From: an uncultured Caulobacteraceae bacterium
GTDB lineage: Bacteria; Pseudomonadota; Alphaproteobacteria; Caulobacterales; TH1-2
DNA: 13,773 bases
Assembly: GCA_937967425.1 (NCBI GenBank)
Contig: CALBST010000203.1
Span: 1-13,773 of the forward strand
Direction: 5' to 3'
Below the pieces are notes generated by a model. The model made no database searches. It was not told the origin of the DNA and saw only the letters and a program-made list of their open reading frames with translations. Positions 6,161-13,216 of this stretch are shown in pieces; the stretch's first letter is position 1, and every line of letters begins with the position of its first letter. Both the position numbers and the translations under genes were made by a program.

Positions 6161-7251
6161 TGGACGCCCAAGCGCCAGCGGACGCCGAAGAGGCGGCGCC
6201 AAACCTGATCGCGCGGTTGCGGGCGCGATTAGTCGGTAGGACCCGGCTGATCGTCATGTATGGCGTGCCGGCGACGGCGCTCATTGTGTTGCTTGTGATG
6301 ATGCTGACGGCAGGGCGTTTCCAGGAAACCGACAACGCCTATGTCCAAGCAGCGCGCGTGCCGATCAGCACGAGCGTCACCGGCCGCGTGGTGGAAATGC
6401 TCGTAGCGGAAAACGAGCGAGTGCGCGCCGGCCAAGTCTTGTTCCGTCTGGACCGCGCCAATCCCGCAGCTGATGTGGCTCAGTTCGAAGCTGCGCTCGC
6501 CACGGCGCGGGCAAGAGTATTGTCGCTTCGCGCGGATTATCGCGCGCAGCTGGCGAACGTCGGAGCCCGGCGCGAAGCGCTCTCGTTCGCGCTTAGCGAA
6601 TTGCGCCGCGCCGAAGAATTGGGACGTGAGGGAATAGCGTCGCGACAGGATGTTGATCGGGCAACGAATGCACTCGACCAGGCGCAGGCGCAGGAGTCAG
6701 CGTCCGAGCAAGCGCTCGCGGCGTCTCTCGCCGCGCTCGGCGGCGACGCTAACGTGGACGTTGAGGAGCACGCCGCCGTTCGCGAAGCCGCCGCGCGCCT
6801 TGAGCGCGCGAGGCTAGCGCTTTCGTATACCGAAGTGATCGCGCCGCAGGACGGGGTTGTGACACGTGTGGATCAAGTCCAGGTGGGAACGTTCGTCAAT
6901 GCGGGTCAGCCGTTGTTCTGGTTGATTGGGGGAACGCCGTGGGTTGAAGCGAATTTCAAGGAGAACCAGATTCGCAACATGCAACCCGGCCAACTGGCGC
7001 GCATCCGGATCGACACATTCGGAGGTCGCCACTTCGAAGCGCGGGTCGTCAGCTTCAGTCCTGGCACGGGCGCTGTGTTTTCGCCACTGCCTGCTCAGAA
7101 CGCGACGGGCAATTGGGTCAAGGTCACGCAGCGCGTGCCCGTGCGGCTTGAACTTGTCGACCCGCCCGAGGAGCTGATTTTGCGCGCTGGCCTCAGCGCG
7201 CACGTTCGTGTCGACACCCGTTCGACACCGGATCGTTTGCGGGGGCGGTGA
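6160..7251 (+). CDS. emrA: EmrA/HlyD-type efflux adaptor
   Basis: A 363-residue periplasmic adaptor anchored in the inner membrane, linking an MFS pump to an outer-membrane channel. One membrane segment at about 30-52, then the family mark TDNAYVQA at 57-64, a first lipoyl half at 66-100, a long alpha-hairpin at about 105-225, the second lipoyl half (IAPQDGVVTRV at 227-237), the beta-barrel with WVEANFKENQ at 261-270, and the C-terminal NWVKVTQRVPVRL (318-330) and LRAGLSAHVRVDT. All are hallmarks of EmrA. I preferred ATG 6160 over GTG 6157 because GGAGG at 6148-6152 is seven bases away. It overlaps the MarR2 stop by one base and the pump gene by a few bases, so the three are co-translated. 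Confidence 0.95.
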   Translation: MDAQAPADAEEAAPNLIARLRARLVGRTRLIVMYGVPATALIVLLVMMLTAGRFQETDNAYVQAARVPISTSVTGRVVEMLVAENERVRAGQVLFRLDRANPAADVAQFEAALATARARVLSLRADYRAQLANVGARREALSFALSELRRAEELGREGIASRQDVDRATNALDQAQAQESASEQALAASLAALGGDANVDVEEHAAVREAAARLERARLALSYTEVIAPQDGVVTRVDQVQVGTFVNAGQPLFWLIGGTPWVEANFKENQIRNMQPGQLARIRIDTFGGRHFEARVVSFSPGTGAVFSPLPAQNATGNWVKVTQRVPVRLELVDPPEELILRAGLSAHVRVDTRSTPDRLRGR

Positions 7252-8774
7252 TCGTGGCGGAGGCTTCGGCACACGGCGATATTCAGCGCCTCCCGCTGAC
7301 AATTTCGATCATGCTCGCCAGCGCGATGTTCATGATCGACAGCACCATCGCGAACGTGGCGCTGCCGCACATGCAAGGGGGGCTCTCGGCGGGGCTCGAT
7401 CAGATCACTTGGGTGCTGACATCCTTCATCGTGGCGCAAGCGCTCGCGACCCCTCTGGTCGGCTGGGTGGCTATCCGCGTGGGTCGTCGGCGGCTCATGT
7501 TGGCGTCTATCGTGGTGTTTACACTTGCCTCGGTTGCTTGTGGTCTGGCTCAAAACCTGGAGCAAATGATCCTGTTTCGGGTGCTGCAAGGCATCGGCGG
7601 GGCCGCCTTCATTCCGGTCTCGCAGGCGATCCTGTTCGACATCAATCCGCCGGAACGCCATGCGCAGGCGATGGCTGTCTTCGGCGCTGGAATCATGTTG
7701 GGCCCGATCATTGGCCCTGCGCTAGGCGGGCTGATCACGGAGACTCTGAACTGGCGATGGGTGTTCCTCATCAATCTGCCGGTGGGTGTGCTCGCGTTTC
7801 TTGGTGTGTTCGCTTTTCTTCCAAAAGCGCCGCTGCTGAAACCGCCGCGATTCGACTTTCTTGGCTTCGCCGCGCTGTCGATTTTTATCGCGGCCCTGCA
7901 ACTCATGCTCGATCGCGGGCCTGGGGAAGACTGGTTTCAATCCTGGGAAATCCGCATTCAAGCCGTGCTCGCGTGTGGCGGCCTCTATGTCTTCGCTCTG
8001 CACACGTTGACCGCCAAGCATCCGTTTTTCGATATGCGGCTTCTCACCGACGCCAACTTCGTGATGGGCGCCATGGCGAGTTTCGTCATCGGCATGCTCA
8101 TGTATGCGTCGTTGGCGCTGCTTCCTCCGCTTATGCAGAATCTCATGGGCTATCCGGTGATCGAAGCTGGGCTCATCACTATGCCGCGCGGCATCGGCAT
8201 GTTCGTCAGCATGATTGTCGTCGCCAGGCTCGTTGTGCTGATGGATCCGCGCATCATTATGGCGATGGGTTTTGCGTTGAACGCGCTGGCCGCATGGCAG
8301 ATGACCCTGTTCAACCTGCAGATGGATGAGACCCTCATTGTCGTCTCAAGCGTCATTCAAGGATTCGGGCTCGGGCTCGTCTTCATACCTTCCAACACGC
8401 TGGCTTTCGCCACTGTGCCGGGGGAACTCCGCACCGAAGGCGCATCGCTCACCACGCTCGTCCGCAACATCGGCTCTTCCGTTGGGATTTCCGTGATGCA
8501 GGCGCTGTTCTTGATCAACATGCAGGCCTCCTATTCCGAGCTCATCCAGAATGTTCGGCCGGACAATCCGGCGTTGAACAGTGTGCAGCCGGCGGGTGGC
8601 ATGGAAGAGATGCTCGCTTGGGTTCCCGAAGTGGCGCGTCAAGCGGCCATGGTGTCGTACGTCAGCGATTTTCACCTCATCATGATCTTGACGATCGTGG
8701 CCACCCCGCTCGCGTTTCTGATGCGGCCGGTGCGCGGAGTGCCGCAGTCCGGAGGCGTCCATGCAATGGACTAG
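7248..8774 (+). CDS. emrB: EmrB/QacA-type MFS drug efflux pump (DHA2)
   Basis: A 508-residue major-facilitator antiporter of the DHA2, 14-helix group, moving amphipathic toxic compounds out with proton exchange. Motif D1 DSTIANVALP at 31-40, motif A GWVAIRVGRRRL at 72-83, motif B RVLQGIGGA at 111-119 and motif C GxxxGPxxGPxxGG at about 148-161 are all present, followed by the second half with many hydrophobic segments. Two GTG starts are possible, 7248 (overlapping the adaptor stop TGA) and 7254; the G-rich site at 7240-7245 fits 7254 in spacing, and the coupling fits 7248. With the EmrA-type gene before it and the outer-membrane channel after it, it forms a complete tripartite system. Substrate unknown; the hydrolase and receptor nearby suggest the same small organic molecule. 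Confidence 0.95.
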   Translation: MIVAEASAHGDIQRLPLTISIMLASAMFMIDSTIANVALPHMQGGLSAGLDQITWVLTSFIVAQALATPLVGWVAIRVGRRRLMLASIVVFTLASVACGLAQNLEQMILFRVLQGIGGAAFIPVSQAILFDINPPERHAQAMAVFGAGIMLGPIIGPALGGLITETLNWRWVFLINLPVGVLAFLGVFAFLPKAPLLKPPRFDFLGFAALSIFIAALQLMLDRGPGEDWFQSWEIRIQAVLACGGLYVFALHTLTAKHPFFDMRLLTDANFVMGAMASFVIGMLMYASLALLPPLMQNLMGYPVIEAGLITMPRGIGMFVSMIVVARLVVLMDPRIIMAMGFALNALAAWQMTLFNLQMDETLIVVSSVIQGFGLGLVFIPSNTLAFATVPGELRTEGASLTTLVRNIGSSVGISVMQALFLINMQASYSELIQNVRPDNPALNSVQPAGGMEEMLAWVPEVARQAAMVSYVSDFHLIMILTIVATPLAFLMRPVRGVPQSGGVHAMD

Positions 8775-8881
8775 CGCTGGAAGCGCATCGGCTGTGATGC
8801 CGGCGGCTTCGCTTGGCGCCTGCGTGCTTAGAGCTTTCTGCTTGCGCCCTGTGCGCAGTGCGCCGCCATCGGGAGCTTCGC

Positions 8882-10288
8882 ATGCGTTGGAGTAAGACCG
8901 CGTTTGGGCTGCTGCTGGCCACGACGACAGCCTTGTCGGGATGCGCATCGGTTGGCCCGCAGTTTGCGCCGCCGCAGGTAGAGATGCCTCCACACTTTCC
9001 TGAAGCTGGCACAACGGGCGACGAGAGGCACGTCGGTGAGCGCTGGTGGAGTGCGTTTGGGGCTTCGCAGCTCGACGCATTGGTGGACGAAGCCCTGCGC
9101 AACAGTCCATCGGTCGCTGAGGCCGATGCGGCTCTCGATACGGCCCATGCCGCGCGAGACGCGGCGTTTGGGGGCGCCTTCCCAAGGATTGATGCTGTGA
9201 CGGGCGGTGAGCGCGCCCGCGTCAACGCCGCCGCCTTTGGCTTTGAAGGGTTCCCGACCGTCGAAGTGTCGCGCTACACGGCCGGCCTCGGTGTGAGTTA
9301 CGACCTTGATCTCTTCGGCGGGCAGCGCCGTGCGCGCGAGTCCGCCGTTGCGCGGCTTGAAGCCGAGTTTTTCCGCAGCCATGCCGCCCGGCTTACGCTT
9401 GCGGCGGACATCACGGCGACAGCGATCGAAATCGCCGTCGCGCGCGCTGAATTAGAGGCGATCGAGCGCATCGTTGAAGACGACGCACAGACGCTCGATC
9501 TTGTAGAGCGGGCGCTGGCGGCGGGAGCCGTCGCCAACCTCGATCGTATCCGAGCGCAAAGTCAACTTGCGCAGGATGCATCCGAAATGCCGCGCATGCG
9601 CAGCCGCCTTGCGGGAGCGCAGAGTCAACTTTCTATCCTCGTTGGGCGAACGCCGGGTGTTGGCGCGCCAGTTGTGTTCGCTTTGGATGACTTCGAGGCG
9701 CCGCTCACGCCGCAAAGCGTGCCTTCGGCGCTCCTGCGTGGACGGCCTGACATTCTTGCGGCGGAAGCCGCACTTCACGCCGCGACCGCCGACATTGGCG
9801 TGCGCGTGGCCGATCTCTATCCGCAGATACGCCTTTCCGGTGACTATACTCAGACCTCGCTCAGCCCGGACACTCTGTTTCAATATTCATCGGCGGGTTG
9901 GAGTCTGGGCCCAACCATCCGCTTGCCTATTTTCAACGGCGGCGCACTTCGCGCCGAAGTTCGCCGCGCCGAGGCGGAAGCGCGTCGGGCCGACGCGCGC
10001 TATCGAGCGACAGTGCTGCGCGCTTTCGGCCAGGTGACGGACGCTTATGTGGAAGTCGCCTTGGCGGGCGAGCAACATGACCTTCTCCGGCAAAGTCTCG
10101 TGTTGGCAGAAGAGAATCTGCGTTTGAGCCGGCGGGCCTATGAAACTGGCGCGGGCACGCTGCTCGGCGTCATCGACGCCCAGCGGCAGGCCAGTCTTGC
10201 GCGCCGGGCCCACGTGCGCGCCGTCGGCGCTCACTTAATTGCCATCGCAACACTGTACAGCGCTGTGTCGACCACTCCTAACGGCTGA
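8882..10288 (+). CDS. NodT-family outer-membrane efflux lipoprotein
   Basis: A 468-residue TolC-like outer-membrane channel of the NodT/RND-OMF lipoprotein type. The signal peptide ends in the lipobox LSGC, with Cys21 as the lipidated residue. Then come the typical VGPQFAPP start (24-31) and WWSAFG at about 55-60, and two OEP repeats with many alternating charged helices. LLRGRPDILAAEAAL and ARVADLYPQIRLSG-like segments in the middle and YETGAGTLLGVIDAQR near the end are standard for the family. ATG 8882 was chosen for the lipoprotein signal and GGGAG just upstream (about 8871-8875). A gap of 107 bases separates it from the pump gene, with no terminator seen, so it is probably the last gene of the operon 5675-10288. 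It would complete the EmrAB pump across the outer membrane. Confidence 0.94.
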   Translation: MRWSKTAFGLLLATTTALSGCASVGPQFAPPQVEMPPHFPEAGTTGDERHVGERWWSAFGASQLDALVDEALRNSPSVAEADAALDTAHAARDAAFGGAFPRIDAVTGGERARVNAAAFGFEGFPTVEVSRYTAGLGVSYDLDLFGGQRRARESAVARLEAEFFRSHAARLTLAADITATAIEIAVARAELEAIERIVEDDAQTLDLVERALAAGAVANLDRIRAQSQLAQDASEMPRMRSRLAGAQSQLSILVGRTPGVGAPVVFALDDFEAPLTPQSVPSALLRGRPDILAAEAALHAATADIGVRVADLYPQIRLSGDYTQTSLSPDTLFQYSSAGWSLGPTIRLPIFNGGALRAEVRRAEAEARRADARYRATVLRAFGQVTDAYVEVALAGEQHDLLRQSLVLAEENLRLSRRAYETGAGTLLGVIDAQRQASLARRAHVRAVGAHLIAIATLYSAVSTTPNG

Positions 10289-10339
10289 GAGGGCGTCGAC
10301 TAGCCGCATCAATGGCTTCTGTGGTAAGTAAATTCCCAA

Positions 10340-10981
10340 ATGGATGCGCACATGCCGACCCAAGCGCCTGCATCCCCTCGAATTGCGTTCGACCGCGGCA
10401 TCGCCCGGCGACGCTCTTTCCTGGAAGCTGCGCTGAACGCGTTTTGCGAGCGCGGCTACGCAGGCGTCAATGTCAACGACATCGTGCGCGAGGTCGGCGG
10501 GTCGCTGGCGACCTTGTATTCCCAGTTCGGCAGCAAGGAGGGTTTGTTTGTAGCGGTTCTTGAGGAGTGCAATGCACGTTTCGCTGGCGCGTTATGTCCA
10601 GCTGCCGACCCTGCACTCGATCTGCGAGAGGGCTTGCAGCGCATCGGCGAGCACTATCTTCGCCGGGCCATGGCTCCGGAGTCACGGCGCTTCTTCAGAA
10701 TGATCTGCGCGGCAAGCAGCGAGTTCCCTGCAGCGGCGAAAGAATGTCTCAGAGTGGGACCCAATCGCGTGGCTGAAATCGTCGCCGACTATCTCCGCGT
10801 GCGAGCTGCGGCCGAGCGCTTGAGCTTCGAGGATTGCAACGCGTCGGCGCTTGCCTTTTTCGCATTGGTGCGTGGTCCTCACCAATATCGCGCCACGCTT
10901 GAGGACGACTACACGCTGTCCGACTATCAAATCACTCAGCATGTCGGCCAAGCCGTGCGCATCATCCTTGCTGCGCGGTGA
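10340..10981 (+). CDS. TetR-family regulator (AefR-like)
   Basis: A 213-residue TetR-type repressor. The N-terminal HTH lies at about 25-70, with FLEAALNAFCERGYAGVNVNDI, GSLATLYSQFGSKEGLF forming the DNA-binding half. The C-terminal part (RRFFRMICAAS, FPAAAKEC, VAEIVADYL) resembles the AefR-like ligand domain. ATG 10340 has no clear ribosome site; ATG 10352 is an alternative. It follows the channel gene by 51 bases on the same strand, so it may be read through from the efflux operon or have its own promoter. Its stop TGA (10979-10981) falls at the edge of the repeated HTH module, so the 3' end of this gene touches the cargo boundary. Its target is not evident; no TetR-like palindrome was seen upstream. 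Confidence 0.92.
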   Translation: MDAHMPTQAPASPRIAFDRGIARRRSFLEAALNAFCERGYAGVNVNDIVREVGGSLATLYSQFGSKEGLFVAVLEECNARFAGALCPAADPALDLREGLQRIGEHYLRRAMAPESRRFFRMICAASSEFPAAAKECLRVGPNRVAEIVADYLRVRAAAERLSFEDCNASALAFFALVRGPHQYRATLEDDYTLSDYQITQHVGQAVRIILAAR

Positions 10982-11080
10982 AGTGCCTGATGTGCACGCG
11001 GGTTGGCAACCCGAGCATGTACAAGCAAGGCGAGTCTCATCGAGTACTTTCGTCGGCAGTGCCGCCGCCCGGTCGTCGCC
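10978..11080 (+). pseudogene. Remnant of small HTH gene (copy 2)
   Basis: LMCTRVGNPSMYKQGE is encoded at 10987-11034, closely parallel to copy 1 (PMCMRVGSRAMYKEG, from 797) and to the intact gene at 12929-13216 (PLCTHVGERAMYRKA). The match then goes on in another frame (LIEYFRRQCRRP from about 11037), so this copy is frameshifted at about the same point as copy 1. The N-terminal half with SRKEAA and the TLAR helix is missing, replaced by the end of the TetR gene. A GTG at 10978 overlaps the TetR stop, so a short peptide could still be made, but I regard it as a decayed gene. Confidence 0.65.
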
Positions 11081-11396
11081 AAAGCCGGTGCAATAGATTG
11101 GGCAGCAGAGGCACGGACGCGCGAGTCACTATCATGTCCCAATCGTGCGCGATCAGCGGATGAATTGGCCGTTCGCAGCGCTCGATGCGCCCGCTCAAGG
11201 TCATGGCATCGTGAACCCGAAGCGCGCGCTCTAGCCGCAGGCTGAGCGTGGGATCCCTGCAAAGGCATGGCGCGAAACTGAGATTGTGATGGCGCCCGCC
11301 GAACAGCTCCACATGTCGGCATTTGAGCACCAGGTGCAGCCCGTAAGCGGAGCGCCGCACGGCGCACACCCGCCCCGACGCGCGCCACTGAGGCAT
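11037..11396 (-). CDS. Unrecognised 119-aa protein, fourth gene of operon
   Basis: I do not recognise the family. The ATG at 11396 is one base past the TGA of the preceding gene (11398-11400), which argues for translational coupling and a real gene. The protein is rich in Arg and His, with no membrane segment or signal peptide; segments include CRHVELFGGRHHNLSF at about 26-41 and AHDWDMIVTRASVPLLPNLL near residues 82-101. The last third is matched, in the same frame but with a stop codon, by the remnant at 980-1060. Its 3' end overlaps the HTH remnant (copy 2) on the other strand. An alternative is that only the upstream three genes are real and this frame is incidental. Confidence 0.5.
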   Translation of the reverse strand: MPQWRASGRVCAVRRSAYGLHLVLKCRHVELFGGRHHNLSFAPCLCRDPTLSLRLERALRVHDAMTLSGRIERCERPIHPLIAHDWDMIVTRASVPLLPNLLHRLWRRPGGGTADESTR

Positions 11397-11397
11397 G

Positions 11398-11862
11398 TCA
11401 CGCGGTCCGGCGCGCCAGCGCGCGCAGATCGGCGATCGCGCTCGTGAGGACGCGGTGTGCGCTTGGATAGTCGTCCGGCTCCATCGCGTCCGCCACGACG
11501 CTGAGCTTTGCGGCGGCGCCCTCAATTGTGAGCGCTGGAACCGCGCGCAACCGCCGCATCACCCGCACGCCCTCGCGCACGCAGCTCTCATATTCTACGT
11601 CGATGGCGTAGAGCGCTTGCGCCTCAGGCAGCGCGCGCTGCGCTTCCTTGCTCAGCAAAAACCAGTTGCGGTGCTTGGCAAGCCACGCTTCGCGATCGCC
11701 CCAGCGGCGCATCAGCGTTTCCTGGCGGCGCAACAGATCGCCATAGTGCGCGCACAAGAGCAAAACCGGATCGGCCTCCGTTGCCTTCGCCAGCTTGGCT
11801 TGCGTCAGCAGCGGAACGGACCCCATGCCGGCGACAACCTTGCGGCGCGATAGGCGCGCCAT
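11398..11862 (-). CDS. Unknown protein with twin-arginine-like start (B)
   Basis: A 154-residue protein of unrecognised function, mostly predicted helical. The N-terminus has SRRKVVAG (Arg6-Arg7) followed by a short apolar stretch to about 20, resembling a Tat-type signal but less hydrophobic than usual. The body has RRW...E at about 52-58, KHRNW at 63-67, LPE at 78-80, KLSVVADAMEPDDYPSAH at 119-136 and SAIADLRAL at its end. This is the same order of conserved points as in the protein at 12117-12602 (KEHNW, FPEK, KLAVAAIVVCPEDHPEAH, SSALRDYRAL), so the two are paralogs. Its ATG shares a base with the stop of the membrane-protein gene (TGATG), so the genes are co-translated. Small proteins of this kind occur in alphaproteobacterial islands; function unknown. 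Confidence 0.8.
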   Translation of the reverse strand: MARLSRRKVVAGMGSVPLLTQAKLAKATEADPVLLLCAHYGDLLRRQETLMRRWGDREAWLAKHRNWFLLSKEAQRALPEAQALYAIDVEYESCVREGVRVMRRLRAVPALTIEGAAAKLSVVADAMEPDDYPSAHRVLTSAIADLRALARRTA

Positions 11863-12113
11863 CAGCGCGCCTCCCGCGCTCGGCGCAAGGCGCTGCGCAA
11901 CAGGTCACTGAGCACGCCAGCCACGACGACGGCGACCGCGACGCCCGCAGCGATGCTATCGAGCGCGTTACCGGCGGAATGACCTACGGCGAGCCCCGCG
12001 AAGGTTGGCGGTCCGAGCATCAGTAGTGCAAAGAGCCAACGCCACAGGATGCTCAACACGGCGATAGCGAGCGAGAGCAGTAGCGCGAATGCGAGAAACG
12101 AGCCCAAGTCCAT
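11862..12113 (-). CDS. Small membrane protein
   Basis: An 83-residue, strongly hydrophobic protein with two or three predicted membrane segments (about 5-25, 27-45 and 53-72) and a basic tail (RSALRRAREAR). No family was recognised. ATG 12113 lies three bases past the preceding stop; GTG 12116 is an alternative directly after it. Its stop shares one base with the next ATG. It sits between two paralogous proteins with twin-arginine-like N-termini, so it may be their membrane partner or anchor; that is inference from position only. Confidence 0.75.
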   Translation of the reverse strand: MDLGSFLAFALLLSLAIAVLSILWRWLFALLMLGPPTFAGLAVGHSAGNALDSIAAGVAVAVVVAGVLSDLLRSALRRAREAR

Positions 12114-12116
12114 CAC

Positions 12117-12602
12117 TCAGGCGCCGTGCAGCGCGCGATAGTCTCGCAAGGCGCTCGAGATCAGCTCGTGCGCTTCGGGATGATCCTCTGGGCAGACAAC
12201 AATAGCGGCCACGGCGAGCTTGCTGCAGATGCCGGCGTCCGTTGTCGCAACAATCGCGGGCAGCGAGGCAAGTAGCGCCTCGTTCTCACTGTGCAGCGCG
12301 TCCATGCGATCGTAGAGGTCGTCCATCTCATGCTTCTCGGGAAAGCGCTTGCGCTGAGCCCGCGTGAGCCGTGACCAGTTGTGCTCCTTGAAGAGCTTGG
12401 TCTCGATCTGCTGCCAGCGTTTGCCAAGACGCTCGTGTTCGGCGTGACGCGCGAGCCATGTTCCGCACGCCTCCGCGCAGGCGTCGCCTTGCGCGCCAAC
12501 GCCAAGTATCGGCGCGGTGGCCGAGACAGCGAGCACTAAGCGGCGGGAGGGTTCGGCCAGGCGCGGGCTCTCAGCCCCCGTTTCGGCGGGCGGACGAGTC
12601 AT
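12117..12602 (-). CDS. Unknown protein with twin-arginine-like start (A)
   Basis: A 161-residue protein, first gene of the minus-strand operon. A twin-arginine-like SRRLVLAVSA (Arg20-Arg21) precedes an apolar stretch ending near AQGDA at 38-42, so export by the Tat route or membrane attachment is possible. The mature part is helical and charged: KRWQQIETKLFKEHNW at 61-76, FPEKHEMDDLYDRMDALHSE at 87-106, then KLAVAAIVVCPEDHPEAH at 128-145 and SSALRDYRALHG at the end. Four Cys are present (42, 46, 126, 137). It is a paralog of the protein at 11398-11862. The start has a purine-rich AGAGAG upstream. The divergent neighbour is the XRE gene. I cannot name a function. Confidence 0.82.
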   Translation of the reverse strand: MTRPPAETGAESPRLAEPSRRLVLAVSATAPILGVGAQGDACAEACGTWLARHAEHERLGKRWQQIETKLFKEHNWSRLTRAQRKRFPEKHEMDDLYDRMDALHSENEALLASLPAIVATTDAGICSKLAVAAIVVCPEDHPEAHELISSALRDYRALHGA

Positions 12603-12632
12603 GATAACTCTCTGATCTCTCGTTATTGTTTT

Positions 12633-12661
12633 GGTATCGCAGACGAGCGCGGAAGAGTCAA
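12633..12661 (-). promoter_or_regulatory. Candidate promoter of the minus-strand operon
   Basis: On the minus strand TTGACT (plus 12656-12661) and GATACC (plus 12633-12638) are 17 bases apart, a good -35 and a poor -10. The -10 is about 31 bases ahead of the ATG at 12602. It lies next to the operator-like inverted repeats of the divergent XRE gene, so the regulator could control both sides. Confidence 0.35.
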
Positions 12662-12663
12662 TG

Positions 12664-12696
12664 TAAAATGATCTTACGCGATCATAAAGTGATCAC
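12664..12696. promoter_or_regulatory. Operator-like GATC repeats before the XRE gene
   Basis: ATGATC (12668-12673) and GATCAT (12680-12685) form an inverted repeat with a 6-base spacer, and GTGATCAC (12689-12696) is a perfect palindrome; the two centres are 16 bases apart. A -10-like TAAAAT lies at 12664-12669, overlapping the first arm. The set ends four bases before the XRE start codon, so autorepression is likely. Confidence 0.55.
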
Positions 12697-12699
12697 GAC

Positions 12700-12939
12700 A
12701 TGCTGACGGCGGCGCAAATACGCGCTGCCAGAGCGCTGTTGGATTGGACACAACCAGATCTCGCTCGCGAGGCGGGCCTCTCCTTACCCACTGTCCGGCG
12801 GATGGAGGGGGCGATGGGCCCGGGGCGCAGCAGTGCCGCAAACGTGGATGCTGTGCGCCGCGCACTGGAAAACGGCGGGGTTGAATTCATCGGCGCAGAT
12901 GACACCGGCAAAGGCGCGGGCGTGCGGCTCAAGAAGTAA
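12700..12939 (+). CDS. XRE-type HTH regulator
   Basis: A 79-residue lambda-repressor-like regulator of the short type common in alphaproteobacteria. It opens with MLTAAQIRAARALLDWTQ, has the HTH at about 17-36 (DLAREAGLSLPTVRRME) and ends with the typical VEFIGAD...GAGVRLKK. Length and ending agree with the usual family. No strong ribosome site is present; AAAGTGATCA before the ATG is only a weak match, and a leaderless or lowly translated message is possible. It is divergent from the minus-strand operon at 12602 and overlaps the next minus-strand gene tail to tail by 11 bases. Likely an autoregulator and regulator of the divergent operon through the GATC repeats. Confidence 0.88.
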   Translation: MLTAAQIRAARALLDWTQPDLAREAGLSLPTVRRMEGAMGPGRSSAANVDAVRRALENGGVEFIGADDTGKGAGVRLKK

Positions 12940-13216
12940 GCATCGAAGCGCTTTGGCGTGCCGGCCTCTTTGGCTCGCTGGACGACTTCCGTGGCGCCGA
13001 CAATTGCGCCGCGAAATAGTCATCCAGATGCGCTTTCCGGTACATCGCGCGCTCGCCGACATGTGTGCAGAGCGGGCCCGTGCCCTCGTGAAATTTGCGT
13101 GCCAGTGTCTGCGGCGCGGTCTCAAGTCCAAGGGCGGTGAGATAGCGCGCTGCGTCCTTGCGCGAATACAGCCGATCTGGATCATCCTCGGCAATCAATA
13201 GCGGTGGGGTCAGCAT
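12929..13216 (-). CDS. Small HTH protein, intact copy (copy 3)
   Basis: A 95-residue DNA-binding protein of AlpA/MerR-like HTH type. RLYSRKDAARYLTALGL at 15-31 and APQTLARKFHEGTGP at 34-48 give the helix pair; GERAMYRKAHLDDYFAAQL at 54-72 gives the wing and last helix; the tail is basic and Ser-rich. I chose ATG 13216 because GGAAAGG lies about nine bases before it; the frame stays open upstream to 13423 but that part is low in coding character. The overlap with the XRE gene is 11 bases, tail to tail. It lies downstream of the relaxase, as often in mobilizable islands. Two decayed relatives occur at 653-960 and 10978-11080. Its target is unknown. Confidence 0.82.
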   Translation of the reverse strand: MLTPPLLIAEDDPDRLYSRKDAARYLTALGLETAPQTLARKFHEGTGPLCTHVGERAMYRKAHLDDYFAAQLSAPRKSSSEPKRPARQSASMLTS

